A stretch of DNA of 50,558 nucleotides, from assembly GCA_027604005.1 (NCBI GenBank), contig JADGJT010000151.1:1-50558 (forward strand). Reading direction: 5' to 3'. This document shows, one piece after another, positions 32,075-43,350 of this stretch. The translations under genes were made by a program, and so were the position numbers. Within the stretch, counting starts at the first letter, position 1. The number at the start of each line of letters is the position of its first letter. This stretch comes from Dinochytrium kinnereticum. Taxonomy: Eukaryota; Chytridiomycota; Chytridiomycetes; Chytridiales; Chytridiaceae. The notes beneath the pieces were generated by a model. It saw nothing but the letters and a program-made list of their open reading frames with translations. It did not search any database and had not been told where the DNA came from.

Positions 32075-34259
32075 TTTTGGTTTGTTGTGAGGTGTGGGGT
32101 CTTGTTGGGTTTCTTGGGTGTTATCTCCCTTGCCTTCTTTTTTTTTTTTTTTGACCTTATCTTTTGGAATTCTTCACCCGCCCCCCTCGTGTTTTTTTTA
32201 TCTTTTTCTTGTGTGTGCTTGACGGCGGGAGGCCAGGGGGGGGGGGGGGGGGCGAACCTCGGTCTGGACTTCGGACGTTTTTTTTGTTGTGACTTTGACA
32301 AATCATGACAAGTCTTAGCTCCAAGCATATGGGATTGCCCTGATTGTGGGGCCATTCCAGGGTGAAAGGGAAAGCTTTGTCCAGGTGTGAGTGAGGCATG
32401 TGTGAGGACGAATGGACAGCCTTTGTGGACAAGCAGTGGAAAGCTAGCGCCGATGCCTCAGTTAGCACATAGAGCCATCCTTAGATTATGATGCTTTGTG
32501 AGATGGAAAGGTGTTGAAGATGGGAGACCAGACTTGCCCCCGTTTTTTTCACCTGACGATTGTTAAACTTTGAACCTGGAGAAGTCAGTTGCCCCAGATC
32601 ACCTACCTTCACTTCCTCGCTTCTTCTATTCTATCGGCAGCATCAACACCTCCGTGGACAGCATTGAGACTCTTAAGCATTGAACAGGTTCGGAAAGCAA
32701 TTTTACACAGGTCCCACATCCATGACAGCAATTGCCAGTCTCATGAATAAATCCCCATACCCTCATTAATCTTAAACAAATTTCCTGCTCGTCCAATGAA
32801 CAAAGTATCATTGATGCGATTCAGTAAGCACGGTGTGTGTGTGTATTCCATCACTCGCGAAAGGGGATACTTTCTGTCTTTTATCAACATATTCACAGCT
32901 AACCTCAAAACCCAAGCATCTCCACCAAAACAGACAAATGATAACTCAATCAAGCCTTTTATTTGTTTTCGTGCTTAAGAAAAAAACATTCAGTTCTTTC
33001 TTCTTCTCTTTCCTCTTGCTTTCATGTTCACGCTCTCTCTAATTGGTTTTTGGATAGGTTACTTCTTGTTTGTTTTTTTTCTCTTTTTTGGGATACAGAA
33101 TTAATAAGGATGTCAGAGAACAATCATAATGAAAGCAAACAGTCCTGAAGCATAAAAAATCTGTCAATGACAGTATCTTAATCCCTCCCCACCAAAGTAA
33201 ACAAAAAAAAAAAAAAAAAAGAAAAGAGGTGAAAGACAGCAAACGCAAACTGTGTTCAGATTCCTCAAAAGAATGAAACCATTCAACCCAAATCCATTTC
33301 ATCCAACCATCAATAAGCCAACGTAACCAAAGAAAATGCTAGCTATTATTCAGCTAGAGCAATAAACCCCAAATCATCCAAAAATCTCCAGAAAGGGGTC
33401 AATGATAACTCAACGGTCGCCATTTTATTAGACCAAACAGCGACCCCTCCTCAAAAAAAAAAAAAAAATGCTAAAGAGAGGAACCCCCCTCAACAACATC
33501 CCCTTCCTAAGAACGAAAAACAGTCCATTTAAAAAAAACCAAAAGGTGTAATAAAGGAAGGTAAGAGTGGGGGAAGAAACAGATATAAAGAAACAGAAAA
33601 AGAAAAGGAGGCATCGCAATCCCTTTAAAGTGATAAAACGGAGAGCGGGGGGAAAAAAAAATCAACAAACTCAATCAAAATCCAAAAATCAACATGAGAT
33701 TCAAACGCCAAAAACAATTTAAACCCCCTTTCTTCTCTCTCTTTCCTGGTCGAAAAAACTTTTCTTCCATCCATACCGAAAAAACAGTTCCATTTTATCC
33801 AAAGGAAAATTTCGTTAAGGATGCCACTCACACCCGAAAACTCAGAAACCAAATCCACATTGAGAAATAGATATCTTGTTTACTTGTGACAGCGCGTTGG
33901 ACAGTGACGTGAAGAAGAAAACGGTGGAAAGGTCGGAAGGGTATTGTTGGCGGGGTTTTGTCTCCAGCAAAAAAAGTTAAAGAGGACATATAACAAAGAG
34001 ATTGGTGAGGAGAACAGAAACAATCTGATCTGCCAGGTTAAGAAAAAGATATGAAAGGAGGGAGTACCCATGAATTGTCTCGTTATTCCATAAAAAGGAA
34101 ATGGGCGGGTGGAGAAAGAGGGCAAGAGAAAGTATGTAGGGTAACCGAAAGAAAACAACAACAAAGAAAACCGGTTTGGCGGAATATAAAAGACAGTGAC
34201 AGAGCGAAGAAAATGAGAGAAAGTCTTTTAAGTTTTTAAGAGCAACTCCGTCACACGAT
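32075..34259. other. 2.2 kb gene-free region rich in homopolymers
   Basis: This is the promoter side of the secreted-protein gene and the 3' flank of the carrier gene. It contains a T run near 32140, 17 consecutive G at 32236-32252, a TG repeat near 32834 and an A run near 33203-33221. No coding signal was found on either strand. Confidence 0.5.
32236..32252. repeat. Run of 17 G
   Basis: Uninterrupted G tract upstream of the secreted-protein gene. Similar C or G runs lie at 42474-42492 (C, Rieske intron 2) and 42854-42868 (G on plus; the pyrimidine tract of the Rieske exon 2 acceptor on the minus strand). Confidence 0.9.
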
Positions 34260-36111
34260 TTACTTGCTGTTCTTAAACCAAGCCTCTTCAAACGACTTCC
34301 AAAGCACCGAGAACATGATTCCCTGCAGTCCATTGGTAAGAATCCTAGTCTTAAGACCACGTCCAAACAGCCCAATAACTCCATCCTTGGCAACAATATC
34401 CTTAATAGCTTGACCTGAACGCCAAGAAAAAAAAAAAGATAAAAAGATTAATCAACTTCAATAAAAACGCAACCAAGAAAGAAAAGGTAAAGCAAACATG
34501 ACAGACCGTAGGACACTCTAGTCTCATGAGTCTGCCTGTAGGTCTTGATGACACGAAGTGAATTGGAGATTGTGTCGGAGACAAAGGAGGCGGAGAACCC
34601 AATGACCGCGGAACGGGCGAGACGAAGCTCTAAACGGTCTTGCTTAGGGATGTACTCGCTCAAGACGTTGTAGGTAGCAAACCCTGAAAGTTTTCATTTG
34701 AGTTAAATAATGAAACATACAAAGAAAGAAAAGGACCTACAAGGATAATGCCCAACAAACGTAGCGGCGGCCGTAGCTTTTATATAAAAGTTTTGGAAAA
34801 AAAAGTTAATAAAATATGATAAAAAACGGATGAAATATTTTCATTCTACCTCCAGCACCGTACCACAGCGTACCAACACCATGGGCCCTCATCCTGTCCT
34901 TCAGCAGCTTAACACCCTGCGAGCCTTGAGTCTGCATGGTTGTCTTCAGAGTGTCGACGGGGGTGAGGACCATGCGGAAACTGGCTGCAAAGGCGGAAGC
35001 CTTTTTTTTTTTTTTGGGAGAGAAAAGGAAGAAGAAGATAAAAAGGATTAGAGCCACAATGCGAGTAGACCAAAGAAAGAATTAGAGGTTAAAAAAAAAC
35101 AAGATAAGGAACACTAATGGCATGGGACGGAATAAAAGCAACAAATGAAAGCGAATAAAAGCAAACTGAGGGAATTGTCATAAAGTTCAGCCGAGGTGCA
35201 GATGGAACAAAATCAAAAGTGTGAATTGTCAGCATCTGCACTGACGTCAGACAAGGAGCCTTTGAAATGCAGAGTAGGGCCAGGGAGGGAGAGAAGCCGA
35301 CGGTCCAACGGAATGGAAGAGGGAAAACAGAGACAGAGACAGAGACAGAGACAGAGAGAGGGATCCTGCGATGCGGCCAAGGGCCCTCATCCCCTCAACG
35401 CCTGTACTCACAAAAATCGTCTTGACAGTTATCGGCAGCTCCTTGGTAAGATCGCTCGACTCAAGCAAGGCAAGCGCTCCCGCATTGCTGGCGGTATCTC
35501 CAAATCTGGACAGAGGCCCCTGAATCAACGCGGGCGCAAGACCACGGTAAAATCGAAGCATCCCACCATCCTTGTAGAGGACCGACATGGCATTCACCAT
35601 CGAGGACCCATTCTTGTATTGATAGTTCATGACCGTGCGCATCGGCTTGGCAGAAGGAAGGAAAATATGTTGTTATCTTTATGAAAGAAAGAAAACGCGC
35701 CATCGCGAAACACGGGGGGTGAAATAAAGTTGTGATGGGTAGGGACATACATACCATGAGTGTAAGCACTTGAACGACCATCGCGGCTGCGCCAGAGACT
35801 CCACCACCGAGAGCACGCGACAGAGCCTTGTTGAGATCAAACCTATTCCATTCATCAGTGGGGTAAAAGACGGCTAGCAAAGATGATCTGAGAAAGCGAG
35901 ACACATCTGCATTGTGATGATGGAAAAGGTAAAAACGAGGTGGATCGAAAGATAGAGTTGAATTTTGGGGGGGTGGCGTGGGGCAGTATGACGCCTAGAC
36001 AGATCTCAGCAGGATCCAGAGTGAACTCAACTTGTTCTGGGCCTTTGCGGGAGCAGCAGCAGCCGGGGCCGCAGCAGTAGTGGTGGTGGTTGTGGTGGTG
36101 GTTGAGGACAT
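34260..36111 (-). CDS. Mitochondrial-carrier-family (SLC25-like) membrane protein, seven exons
   Basis: Exons 36111-36032, 35842-35755, 35645-35412, 35000-34850, 34776-34741, 34683-34507 and 34414-34260 sum to 921 nt (306 aa), normal for the family. The protein begins with a Thr run (MSSTTTTTTTTTT) and an Ala/Pro stretch, then three repeats. Repeat 1 has PMRTVMNYQY (57-66) where PxDxxR is usual, repeat 2 keeps PVDTLK (148-153), and repeat 3 has SDTISNS. Conserved stretches include LYKDGGMLRFYRGLAPALIQ, GPLSRFGDTASNAGALALL, TLWYGAGGATAAATFVGHYP and GLFGRGLKTRILTNGLQGIM. The divergent signatures fit a carrier-like subgroup with unknown substrate, probably in the inner mitochondrial or another organelle membrane. 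It shares a 630-bp divergent promoter region with the HAD gene. Confidence 0.88.
35327..35358. repeat. ACAGAG hexamer repeat in carrier intron 3
   Basis: About five tandem copies of ACAGAG, ending in AGAGAG, located between exons 3 and 4 of the carrier gene. Confidence 0.85.
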
Positions 36112-36740
36112 GGTGGATGTGAGTGTGAAAGGAGAGCCAGGAGATCAGCAAGCGAGTGATGGGTGTGGTGGCGATGGAGCAGCAGCGTCGCAGGAGAGAG
36201 TGCGTTGGGCAATGACGGCCAGCAGCAGCAGCAGGAAGGGTTGGCTGTGTGTGTGGGAAACTTCTTAATTGCTTCCGCGCTGGCTGGTTGGTTGCCTCCT
36301 GGGCTCATCTCCAATTCAATTCAATTCAATTCTGCTGGCAGGAACTGGCACCACTGCGGCCGTTGCGTCTGATTGGCTGCACGCATCCACGCCTGTGCGA
36401 CGATGCTGGGGCCGGTTTGCTCCGGCCCTTGACCCCCTCGCGTGCGGCCCTTTGCAGCAGCCGCTGGCACCCGCATTCTCCCGATAGTGCTCTTGCGGCA
36501 GTCAGGCCATTCTCAACACAACACGCGCGCGTCACGTCTCAGACGATGCGTGCACCGGTGCGGCACTGATGGGCATGCACGCAGCTGGTGGAGGGAGGGA
36601 GGCGGATGGATGGATGGGTGCAGATGGATCACCGACGCATCGATGATTCCATCCCATCATCATCATCATCCATCCATCCATCCATTAACTTCATCATCAA
36701 GACAATCTCTCGGATAAATAACAAATACCTACCTAGATCC
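36112..36740. promoter_or_regulatory. Divergent promoter region of carrier (-) and HAD hydrolase (+) genes
   Basis: 630 bp between two start codons facing away from each other. It contains an AATTC pentamer repeat (36312-36331) and a CATC/CATCATC repeat (about 36655-36685) just before the HAD start. No clear TATA box. Confidence 0.5.
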
Positions 36741-38163
36741 ATGCCCATCAAGGCTGTCGTCTTTGACATTGGCGGCGTCGTCGTCCACTCCCCACTCGAG
36801 GGCATCCGCAAGTTTGAGCGCAGCATCGGTCTCCCCGAAAACTACCTAAACGGTCAGCCTAAAACCCCTCTTTTCAATTCTTCCTTCCTTCCCTAACCAA
36901 CCCTCATCACCCCGCGTTCCACCCGGGTAAACAACTCCCACCAACAAAAAACAGTCGCCATGTAAGTCACATCATCAAAAGAGCAGTGAAGCTGATTAGC
37001 ATCCATCAAACCACCCACCCATCCGCTGGATTCATTCTTGGTTTTGCTGTTCCATAGCCAAGCGAGAGGGGAGAAGGGAGCGTTTCAGAGACTGGAAAGG
37101 GCCGAACTCTCTTTAAGGGACTTTTATGATCAGTTCGGGAGGGAAGTATCTGACCCCATCAACCTTACCCACTACGCCACCTACCTACAATCCAAAGGCC
37201 GGAATGTTCCTCCCACCCTCACTCCCCCGAAAATAAACGGCAAAGACCTCTTCAGCGCCATGATGAAAGAATCCGAAACAATCGACCCAGTCGTCATTGA
37301 AGCCATCAAGCGCATCAAAGGTCTGCTCCATCTCTCCTCTTCCTCATCTTCTCTTAACCATCTTTCTCTTTCGAAAACCCCTCTTGTTCAGCCTCAAATA
37401 GATATAAACTGGCAGCGTTGACCAACAACTTTCAGTACACGGATGATGAGACGGTGGGCCAACCACCAGTTCATGTTATTTCGGCGCTGTTCGATCATTA
37501 CATTGAGAGCTCAGTGGTGGGATTGAGGAAGCCCGATCCAAACTTTTTCCTGCACGCCTGTAAAGTGTTGGGGGTTCAACCCACGGAGGTGGTGTTTTTG
37601 GATGATATTGGGATGTGAGTTGCCTTTGTAGATTTATTTATTCATGCCTAGGATGGGAATGGTTATGACATTCGTTAACTCCTGGCTGCTGAATACGCAT
37701 TCCTCGTTCCATCACCTTCTCCGCCCTGTCCTTTCCCTTCTGTACATTCCTAATCCATCATTCCATCGTTTCCTTGCCTTCACATCGCTTCTTTGCATCT
37801 ATCAAAAAAAAACAAAAACAAAAACAAACGACTAATCCTCCACTCCCAACCAACCCTCCAAAAAACATAAAAAAACTAACAACAACTAAAAAAAAAAATA
37901 ACCAAACCAGCAATCTGAAATCCGCTAAAGACCTCGGCATGACAACCATCCGTAAGCCCCCCCATGTTCCAAACTTTCAACCCCCTAACCTCTTCCTCCA
38001 CCAAAAAACAACAACAAAAAAACCACCCCCGCCCCCCCACACCAACGAGGCAAGAAGAACAAAAAGCACCTGTACATCAGGCGTCCACGTCGGAAGATCC
38101 ACAGAGGCCATCAAGCAGCTCGAAAGCATGATCGGAATCCCACTGCTCCCCTCAAAACTGTAA
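36741..38163 (+). CDS. HAD-like hydrolase (class IA; ACAD10/epoxide-hydrolase N-domain type), six exons with a 7-nt microexon
   Basis: Exons 36741-36852, 36955-36961, 37058-37320, 37392-37614, 37911-37951 and 38081-38163 total 729 nt (242 aa). HAD motif I is FDIGGVVVHS (Asp9; the second Asp is Gly, as in some DxG members), motif II is LAALTNN, motif III is the Lys in GLRKPDPNFF, and motif IV is VVFLDDIGINLKSAKDLGM. The cap follows NYLNVAIQARGEKGAFQRLE. The VAI of that block comes partly from a 7-nt exon (TCGCCAT) between a CAG acceptor and a GTAAGT donor; without it the frame breaks. Family members are soluble phosphatases or dehalogenase-fold enzymes, and the substrate is unknown. The start MPIKAVVFDIGG is well placed before the first strand. 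Confidence 0.9.
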
Positions 38164-39029
38164 TCCCCGCAAAACACGCCGTAACCAGAAAACCAGGTTA
38201 GGCGGGCGTTAAAAACCAGAAGTCTGAAAGTGAAGTAAAGACAGATCTCTTGGCTCCATGGTTTTTTCATTATTGACTGGACCGCACCTTCCAATCCAGA
38301 TCAAAAGCAGAGACGCCTTGACACATCCATCAAGAAACACACACTGAGAAAGAGATAAAAAAAAAAACCACCTCAAGTCTATTCATTTCACCCCGCACAT
38401 ACATTGACAGCCAGGAGACAAATGAACAACAGAGCACAAGAGGCCCAAAAAAACCAAGCGACAAAAAAAACAAACCAGAAACAAACCAAAAAAACCAAGC
38501 GACAAATAAAACAAACCAAAAAAAACCAAAAAAACCAAAAAAGAACCTGAAGTGATCCCAACGCTCCACAAAGCACGTCAAAGAAACCCCGACCAACAAC
38601 AAAAAAAAAAAAAAACGAAAAACCAACAAACCCCAAACCAGACCTTATTTTTTTTTCCCTCACGATCCCTCCAACTGCTCAGAGAGATTGGACAAGGAAA
38701 AGAAACAACTCATAAACCCATCCACCTTTTACCTTAATAAAGCAAAAACAAAAAAAGAAAAAAGAAAGTAAAATGACACAATGTGGGTGGAAAAAGAGAA
38801 GAAAAGAAAAAAGGCAGAGGGGTGTCTCCTCCTTAAAGAAAAAAAAAACCAAACAAAAAAGGGACAAAGAAGGACAAACAAAAAAATAAAAACAACAAAA
38901 ATAACCAACAACCCCATTCAAACTCGTCCGAAATCAAAAAGAGGTTTTTAAAAAAACAAACAAACAGGAAACCAACAAAAACTCGACCAAATAGAATTCA
39001 AAAAAGGCCGCAGCACCGAAAAACAATCA
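38164..39029. other. A-rich intergenic between convergent HAD and Rieske genes
   Basis: No gene. It is very A-rich on the plus strand and has a 41-bp direct repeat (CCAAAAAAACCAAGCGACAAA at 38445-38465 and 38486-38506) followed by AACCAAAAA units to about 38540. Both neighbouring genes end here, so it holds both 3' ends. Confidence 0.6.
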
Positions 39030-42000
39030 TCACCACTCAAGACCCTCGTACGCAAAAGTTCTAGAGTTGGGCGAATAGTTTCGCTTATAAAACTCGCTGT
39101 GTTATCAAGAAGAAAAAAAAATCAGAGTTTAGTCTACAAGCAGCACAGACGGACAGAAAAACAAATCCAGAAGCTTAAAAAAAAAAGTTGGGAGTAAGGC
39201 AAGAGCAAAAAACAAAAAGCAATCCAAACTCCCGACCTAGAAAGAGCAAAGGAACAGGAAAAAGAAGAGAAAAAAAACAACAACAAAAAAAAACAAAAAA
39301 ACAAGCAAACGATCCAACACGCAAACCCACAAAATAACTTTAAAAAAAGAACAAGAAAAAAAAAACAACATCACCCACCGAAACCTCTTAACAGGCCTAT
39401 CCTCCTTCACAAAAACCGGTCTATCAAAATAAGTCTTATTGCTCCACAAAAAGATATCATCCGCAAACGCATGCGCAGCCTCATTCCAAACATGCTTCGC
39501 AAGCAACCAAGGCACCCCCCTCTCCGCAAACACATCATCCCTCATATGAAGCACAAGTCCACCCCCGCCACCCCCACTGACCGGCAAAAATGTCTTCACA
39601 GTCGTCACCTCCCCATACGGCGTCGAAAACCGAAAGTACACGATCCCTCCTTGACCCGTAAACTCAACGCGGGCGTGAACGTTGCCAGACGGGAGGGCGT
39701 GGTCAGAAAAGACGCTGTGGAGGGTCGGCACGTCAAAGAAGGTGAAATGGTGGTGGCTGGGGTCCGGGGTAACATCTGATTCAGATGCGCGGAGGTAGCG
39801 GTTGCTCGGGTCTTCGGAGGGATCAACTGGGAAGGGAGGCGTCGTGTTGAGGAGGGGCCCGTCGTCGCCAGTAGACGGCGCCCAACGGGTTCGGTGCTTC
39901 ACATAGAGAAATCTGTCGAGGAAAGGCAGGGCAAGGCGGGAGTGAACTTTACCAAAGTGCATCCTAGTTGTTGTTGTTTTTTTTTTAGTAGATGAAGAAG
40001 ATCAAAAGGTTCGGTCCAAGCAGTGTAGTCAAGGAGCATGGTGTTAAGCAACCAAGCTTCAAAACAAAAACCAAAATAAAATAAAGCAGCAATATCGTGA
40101 GCTTAACGATAACCTTCCACATCACGGATCCAGTCCATTACACAAACAAAAAACAATCCCCCCCTCCAAGAAACCAAAACCAAGAAATCCCAATCCGCCA
40201 CCAACCCCAATCCACCCTCTCTCAAGAAAAAAAAAACACCATCTAAAACACACCCCAAACCCCTTCCCCAATAACCCCCCCCCAAAAAAAAAAAAAAGGA
40301 AGGAAGGCACCCACCAATCCGCCGCATTCTCCGCAAAATCCTGAATATGCATGTTGAGCGTCGAAGACCGACTGGAAACCGAATAAAACTGCTTCCCCTC
40401 CAACGGAAACGGTCGAGGCTCATACAACGGCTCGCGTCCCTCCGCGTCAAAATAGATGCAAACAATGCCAGCAAACTCTCGAACGGGCCATGACCGAGTT
40501 TTGGCAACCTCCGGTACGCTGGCGGCGTAGGGGATGTCAATGCATTTGCCGGTGCGGTCGAAGCGCCAGCCGTGGAATGGCTTTTTTTTTTGGTGTGGGG
40601 AGAGGTGTTAGTGAAGGGAGGAAATGGGGGGGAGGGGGGGGGGGGTAGGGAATAGGTGAGGTTTGGTTGGTATTTCTCTTTTCTCTCATTCTCGGTGAAA
40701 TGAGTTTAAAGGTGAAAACCTTTCTCCTACCCCAACCCCCCCAACAACAAAAATAACAAGAAACGGAAGGGAAAACAGCAATCAAAAATAAAAAAAATCA
40801 AACCATTAATAAAAGCCAAAAAAAAAACAAACAACAAAAAAAAAACAACAACAACAAAAAAGCACTCACACACTCCACAGAATTCCCCACCACCTTCCCC
40901 CCAACCGCCACATTCGCCCCAAGATGCGGACAAATCGCATCCAAAACCCCAACAACCCCATCCACCCCCCTAAACACAGCAAACTGTCTCCCAAGCGCCC
41001 CAACAAGTCTCACCTTCCCAACCCCCACATCCGCAGCCCCAGCAACGCGATACCATCCATTCGGAAAGGGCGGGGGAAACCTCCTAGCCCTTCTCCTCTG
41101 TCCATCCGTCTCAGCAATCTCCCCAGCGTTCGTGGTGGTCAAAAAGACCTCACCAGGAGGGTGGTGAGGAGACATCGGGTCAAAGCTCTTCTTTTGGAGG
41201 GTGAGGTTCAGGGCTTGGATGAGGGGTTGGAGCGCCCAGCGGATGCCGAGGATGAAGCCGGCGGAGGCGACGAGGGCGAGGGCTAGGAGTTCGCGGTTGT
41301 GGGAGACGTAGGGCATCAGAAAGGCTACGAGGGGGTTGGAGTCCAGGGCTGGGATGACGGAGAGTAGACCTGCTGCAAGGGGGAGCCAGAAATAGTTCTG
41401 CAGGATTTGAGAGGGAAGGGGGGGTTACCAAAAAGCGTTTTTAGAAAGGAAAGGTTGGGAATACCATCAGAGAGTAAGACTTGTTGTTCAAGAGGATGAA
41501 GCAGGAGATAGCGGCACTAAGCAAGAGGATATCATGACTGGTAGGGTCGAGACCTGCATCCACGTGAATGATAAATGTTAAAAAAAAATAAGACAACCAT
41601 AGCAAATGTAATACCCCCTTCCCACGGAAAGGGCCAAGATCACAAAGAGACTTTAAAAATCAGAAAGAAAAAAAAGGTAAAAGGTCACTATACACTCTAA
41701 AGCAAGCAAACCCCCCTACTCCATTCATACATGAAGTAAAATCAAAGCAAAAGAACCCCCCCTCTCCAAGCAATAAAGCTTCAAAAAACAAAAAGCAAAA
41801 CTAAAAAACAAAACAAAACAAAAAACAACCAAAGAAGCAAAACCTACCCGTCGCATCACAAATAGCCTGAAAAGCCAGCCTCCCCGCGACCAACACCCCC
41901 GCAAAAGACAAATAATACCTCATCACCTCCGTCTCCTCTCTCTTATCCAACTTCCTCTCATGATAATCATGATGAATAAAGAACCCAATCGAGAACGCCA

Positions 42001-43350
42001 AGGTGTGAGATAACCCCAGAATCGATGCCCCGAGTGTCGTGATGGTCTCGGGGTCGGTGGGAGACGTCGATTGAAGGAATCGGGACACCCGCATGAGAAA
42101 GTATCGGTACCTTGAAAAAAAAAAAAAAACAAGGGAAGAAGAGTGGACCGCCTTAGAAAGAAAGCAAAGAGAGACCAACACCAACACCAACGCCAAAACC
42201 CGAAGCCAACAAAAAAAATAAAAATAGAAAAATAATGATGGAAAACAAAAAACCAACGTGAAAGAAGAACGAAAGAAAGAAAAAAAAATAATAAAAAAAA
42301 GTAGCGAACCCCCTCAAACTACCACCCAAACCCAAAGCCAACAAAAAAAACAGCAAACAAGCAAATAAACAAACAAACACAAAAAAAAAAACCAACGTGA
42401 AAGAAAAACGAAAGAAAGAAAAGAAGAAAAGAAAAAGAAAAAAAAAAAGAAAAGGAAGCAGCAAAGCAACCTTCCCCCCCCCCCCCCCCCCAGCCCCCCC
42501 AACACACCCCAAGAAACTCCCCCAAAAAAAAATAAAAATAAAAAAAACCCCCAAGAAGCAAACCACAACCCCCACCAGGAAAAACGCAACCCCCCGGCCC
42601 CACAACTTCCCCACAAACGCCGTCACCCAATTCACAACAAAAAGCCCAATGGCAAGGCAAAGCGCGTGGGACGCCCCCGTCGTCTGCTGAACAATGTCGG
42701 GCAGCGGGAGTCGGAACCAATTCTTGGGCGTCGTGATCGTCGTCATGGGTTGGAGGGGTGACGCGGTTGTTGCATGCATCCCTTGAAGGCTGCGGTAGAG
42801 GTCGAGGAGGAGGGTGAGTGAGCGACCCGGGGCAGGGGTGAAGCAGGCGGCTAGGGGGGGGGGGGGGGTGTTGGAGAGGTGGTTAGTCATTGTCATATTG
42901 AACGAAGGATGGTGTGAGAAAGTGGTGTTGGAGTCCAAAGGCAGCGATGGCCTAGATGTGTGAATGGTCCGGTGGTAGTCATCCCAGGCCCAAGGGAATT
43001 CACACATCACCATCCATCCCACGACGACGCATGCCATCCATCCCAACGCCACATCTCACTCAATACCACATACAAAAACCCACGCATCCCAACAAGCATC
43101 AATCCGCAACCCAGCAAGACCAAGACAGAACTCACAAAGAGAGAAGGAAGGAAGGCAAAGGCAAAGGCAAAAACCCACCGTAAGTTCCAAACAACACAGC
43201 AATCAAAACCCCACCCTGAATAAGCCTAACCCTCGGAAAGGACCTCGCAGCCGAAATGATTAAATACAATCCAGAAGACGACACATAGGCAAACAAAAAC
43301 GTTGCTGGGATGGCAAAGAAGAGCCAAAAGAGGTTGACGGTGAGGAGCAT
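39030..43350 (-). CDS. Rieske oxygenase (Neverland/DAF-36 cholesterol-7-desaturase-like) fused to a multi-pass membrane domain, eight exons
   Basis: Exons 43350-43179, 42850-42604, 42110-41848, 41553-41465, 41397-40870, 40580-40315, 39963-39375 and 39092-39030 sum to 2217 nt, 738 aa. Residues 1-310 hold about eight hydrophobic segments (such as VNLFWLFFAIPATFLFAYV, LIQGGVLIAVLFGTY, ILGLSHTLAFSIGFFI, YYLSFAGVLVAGRLAF and ALALVASAGFILGIRWAL). The Rieske domain follows: CPHLGANVAVGGKVV (Cys413, His415) and ECPFHGWRFD (Cys433, His436), CxH-x17-CxxH. Mononuclear iron ligands are Asp521, His524 and His529 in ENAADWMHFGKVH. The end DDIFLWSNKTYFDRPVFVKE...RFRWFYKRNYSPNS is typical of the sterol C7-desaturase group. 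A sterol substrate at the ER membrane is inferred. The exon 2 donor (about 42604) is the least certain splice; another phase-2 GT lies 2 nt away. Confidence 0.85.

Noticed and set aside
38330..38921. Phe-rich frames on the minus strand
   Set aside because: They are translations of A-rich plus-strand repeats, with no coding features.
41801..43052. Separate hydrophobic frames upstream of the Rieske domain considered as an independent membrane-protein gene
   Set aside because: Splice phases join them without break to the Rieske exons and no stop or new promoter is visible between; kept as one gene with the doubt stated.
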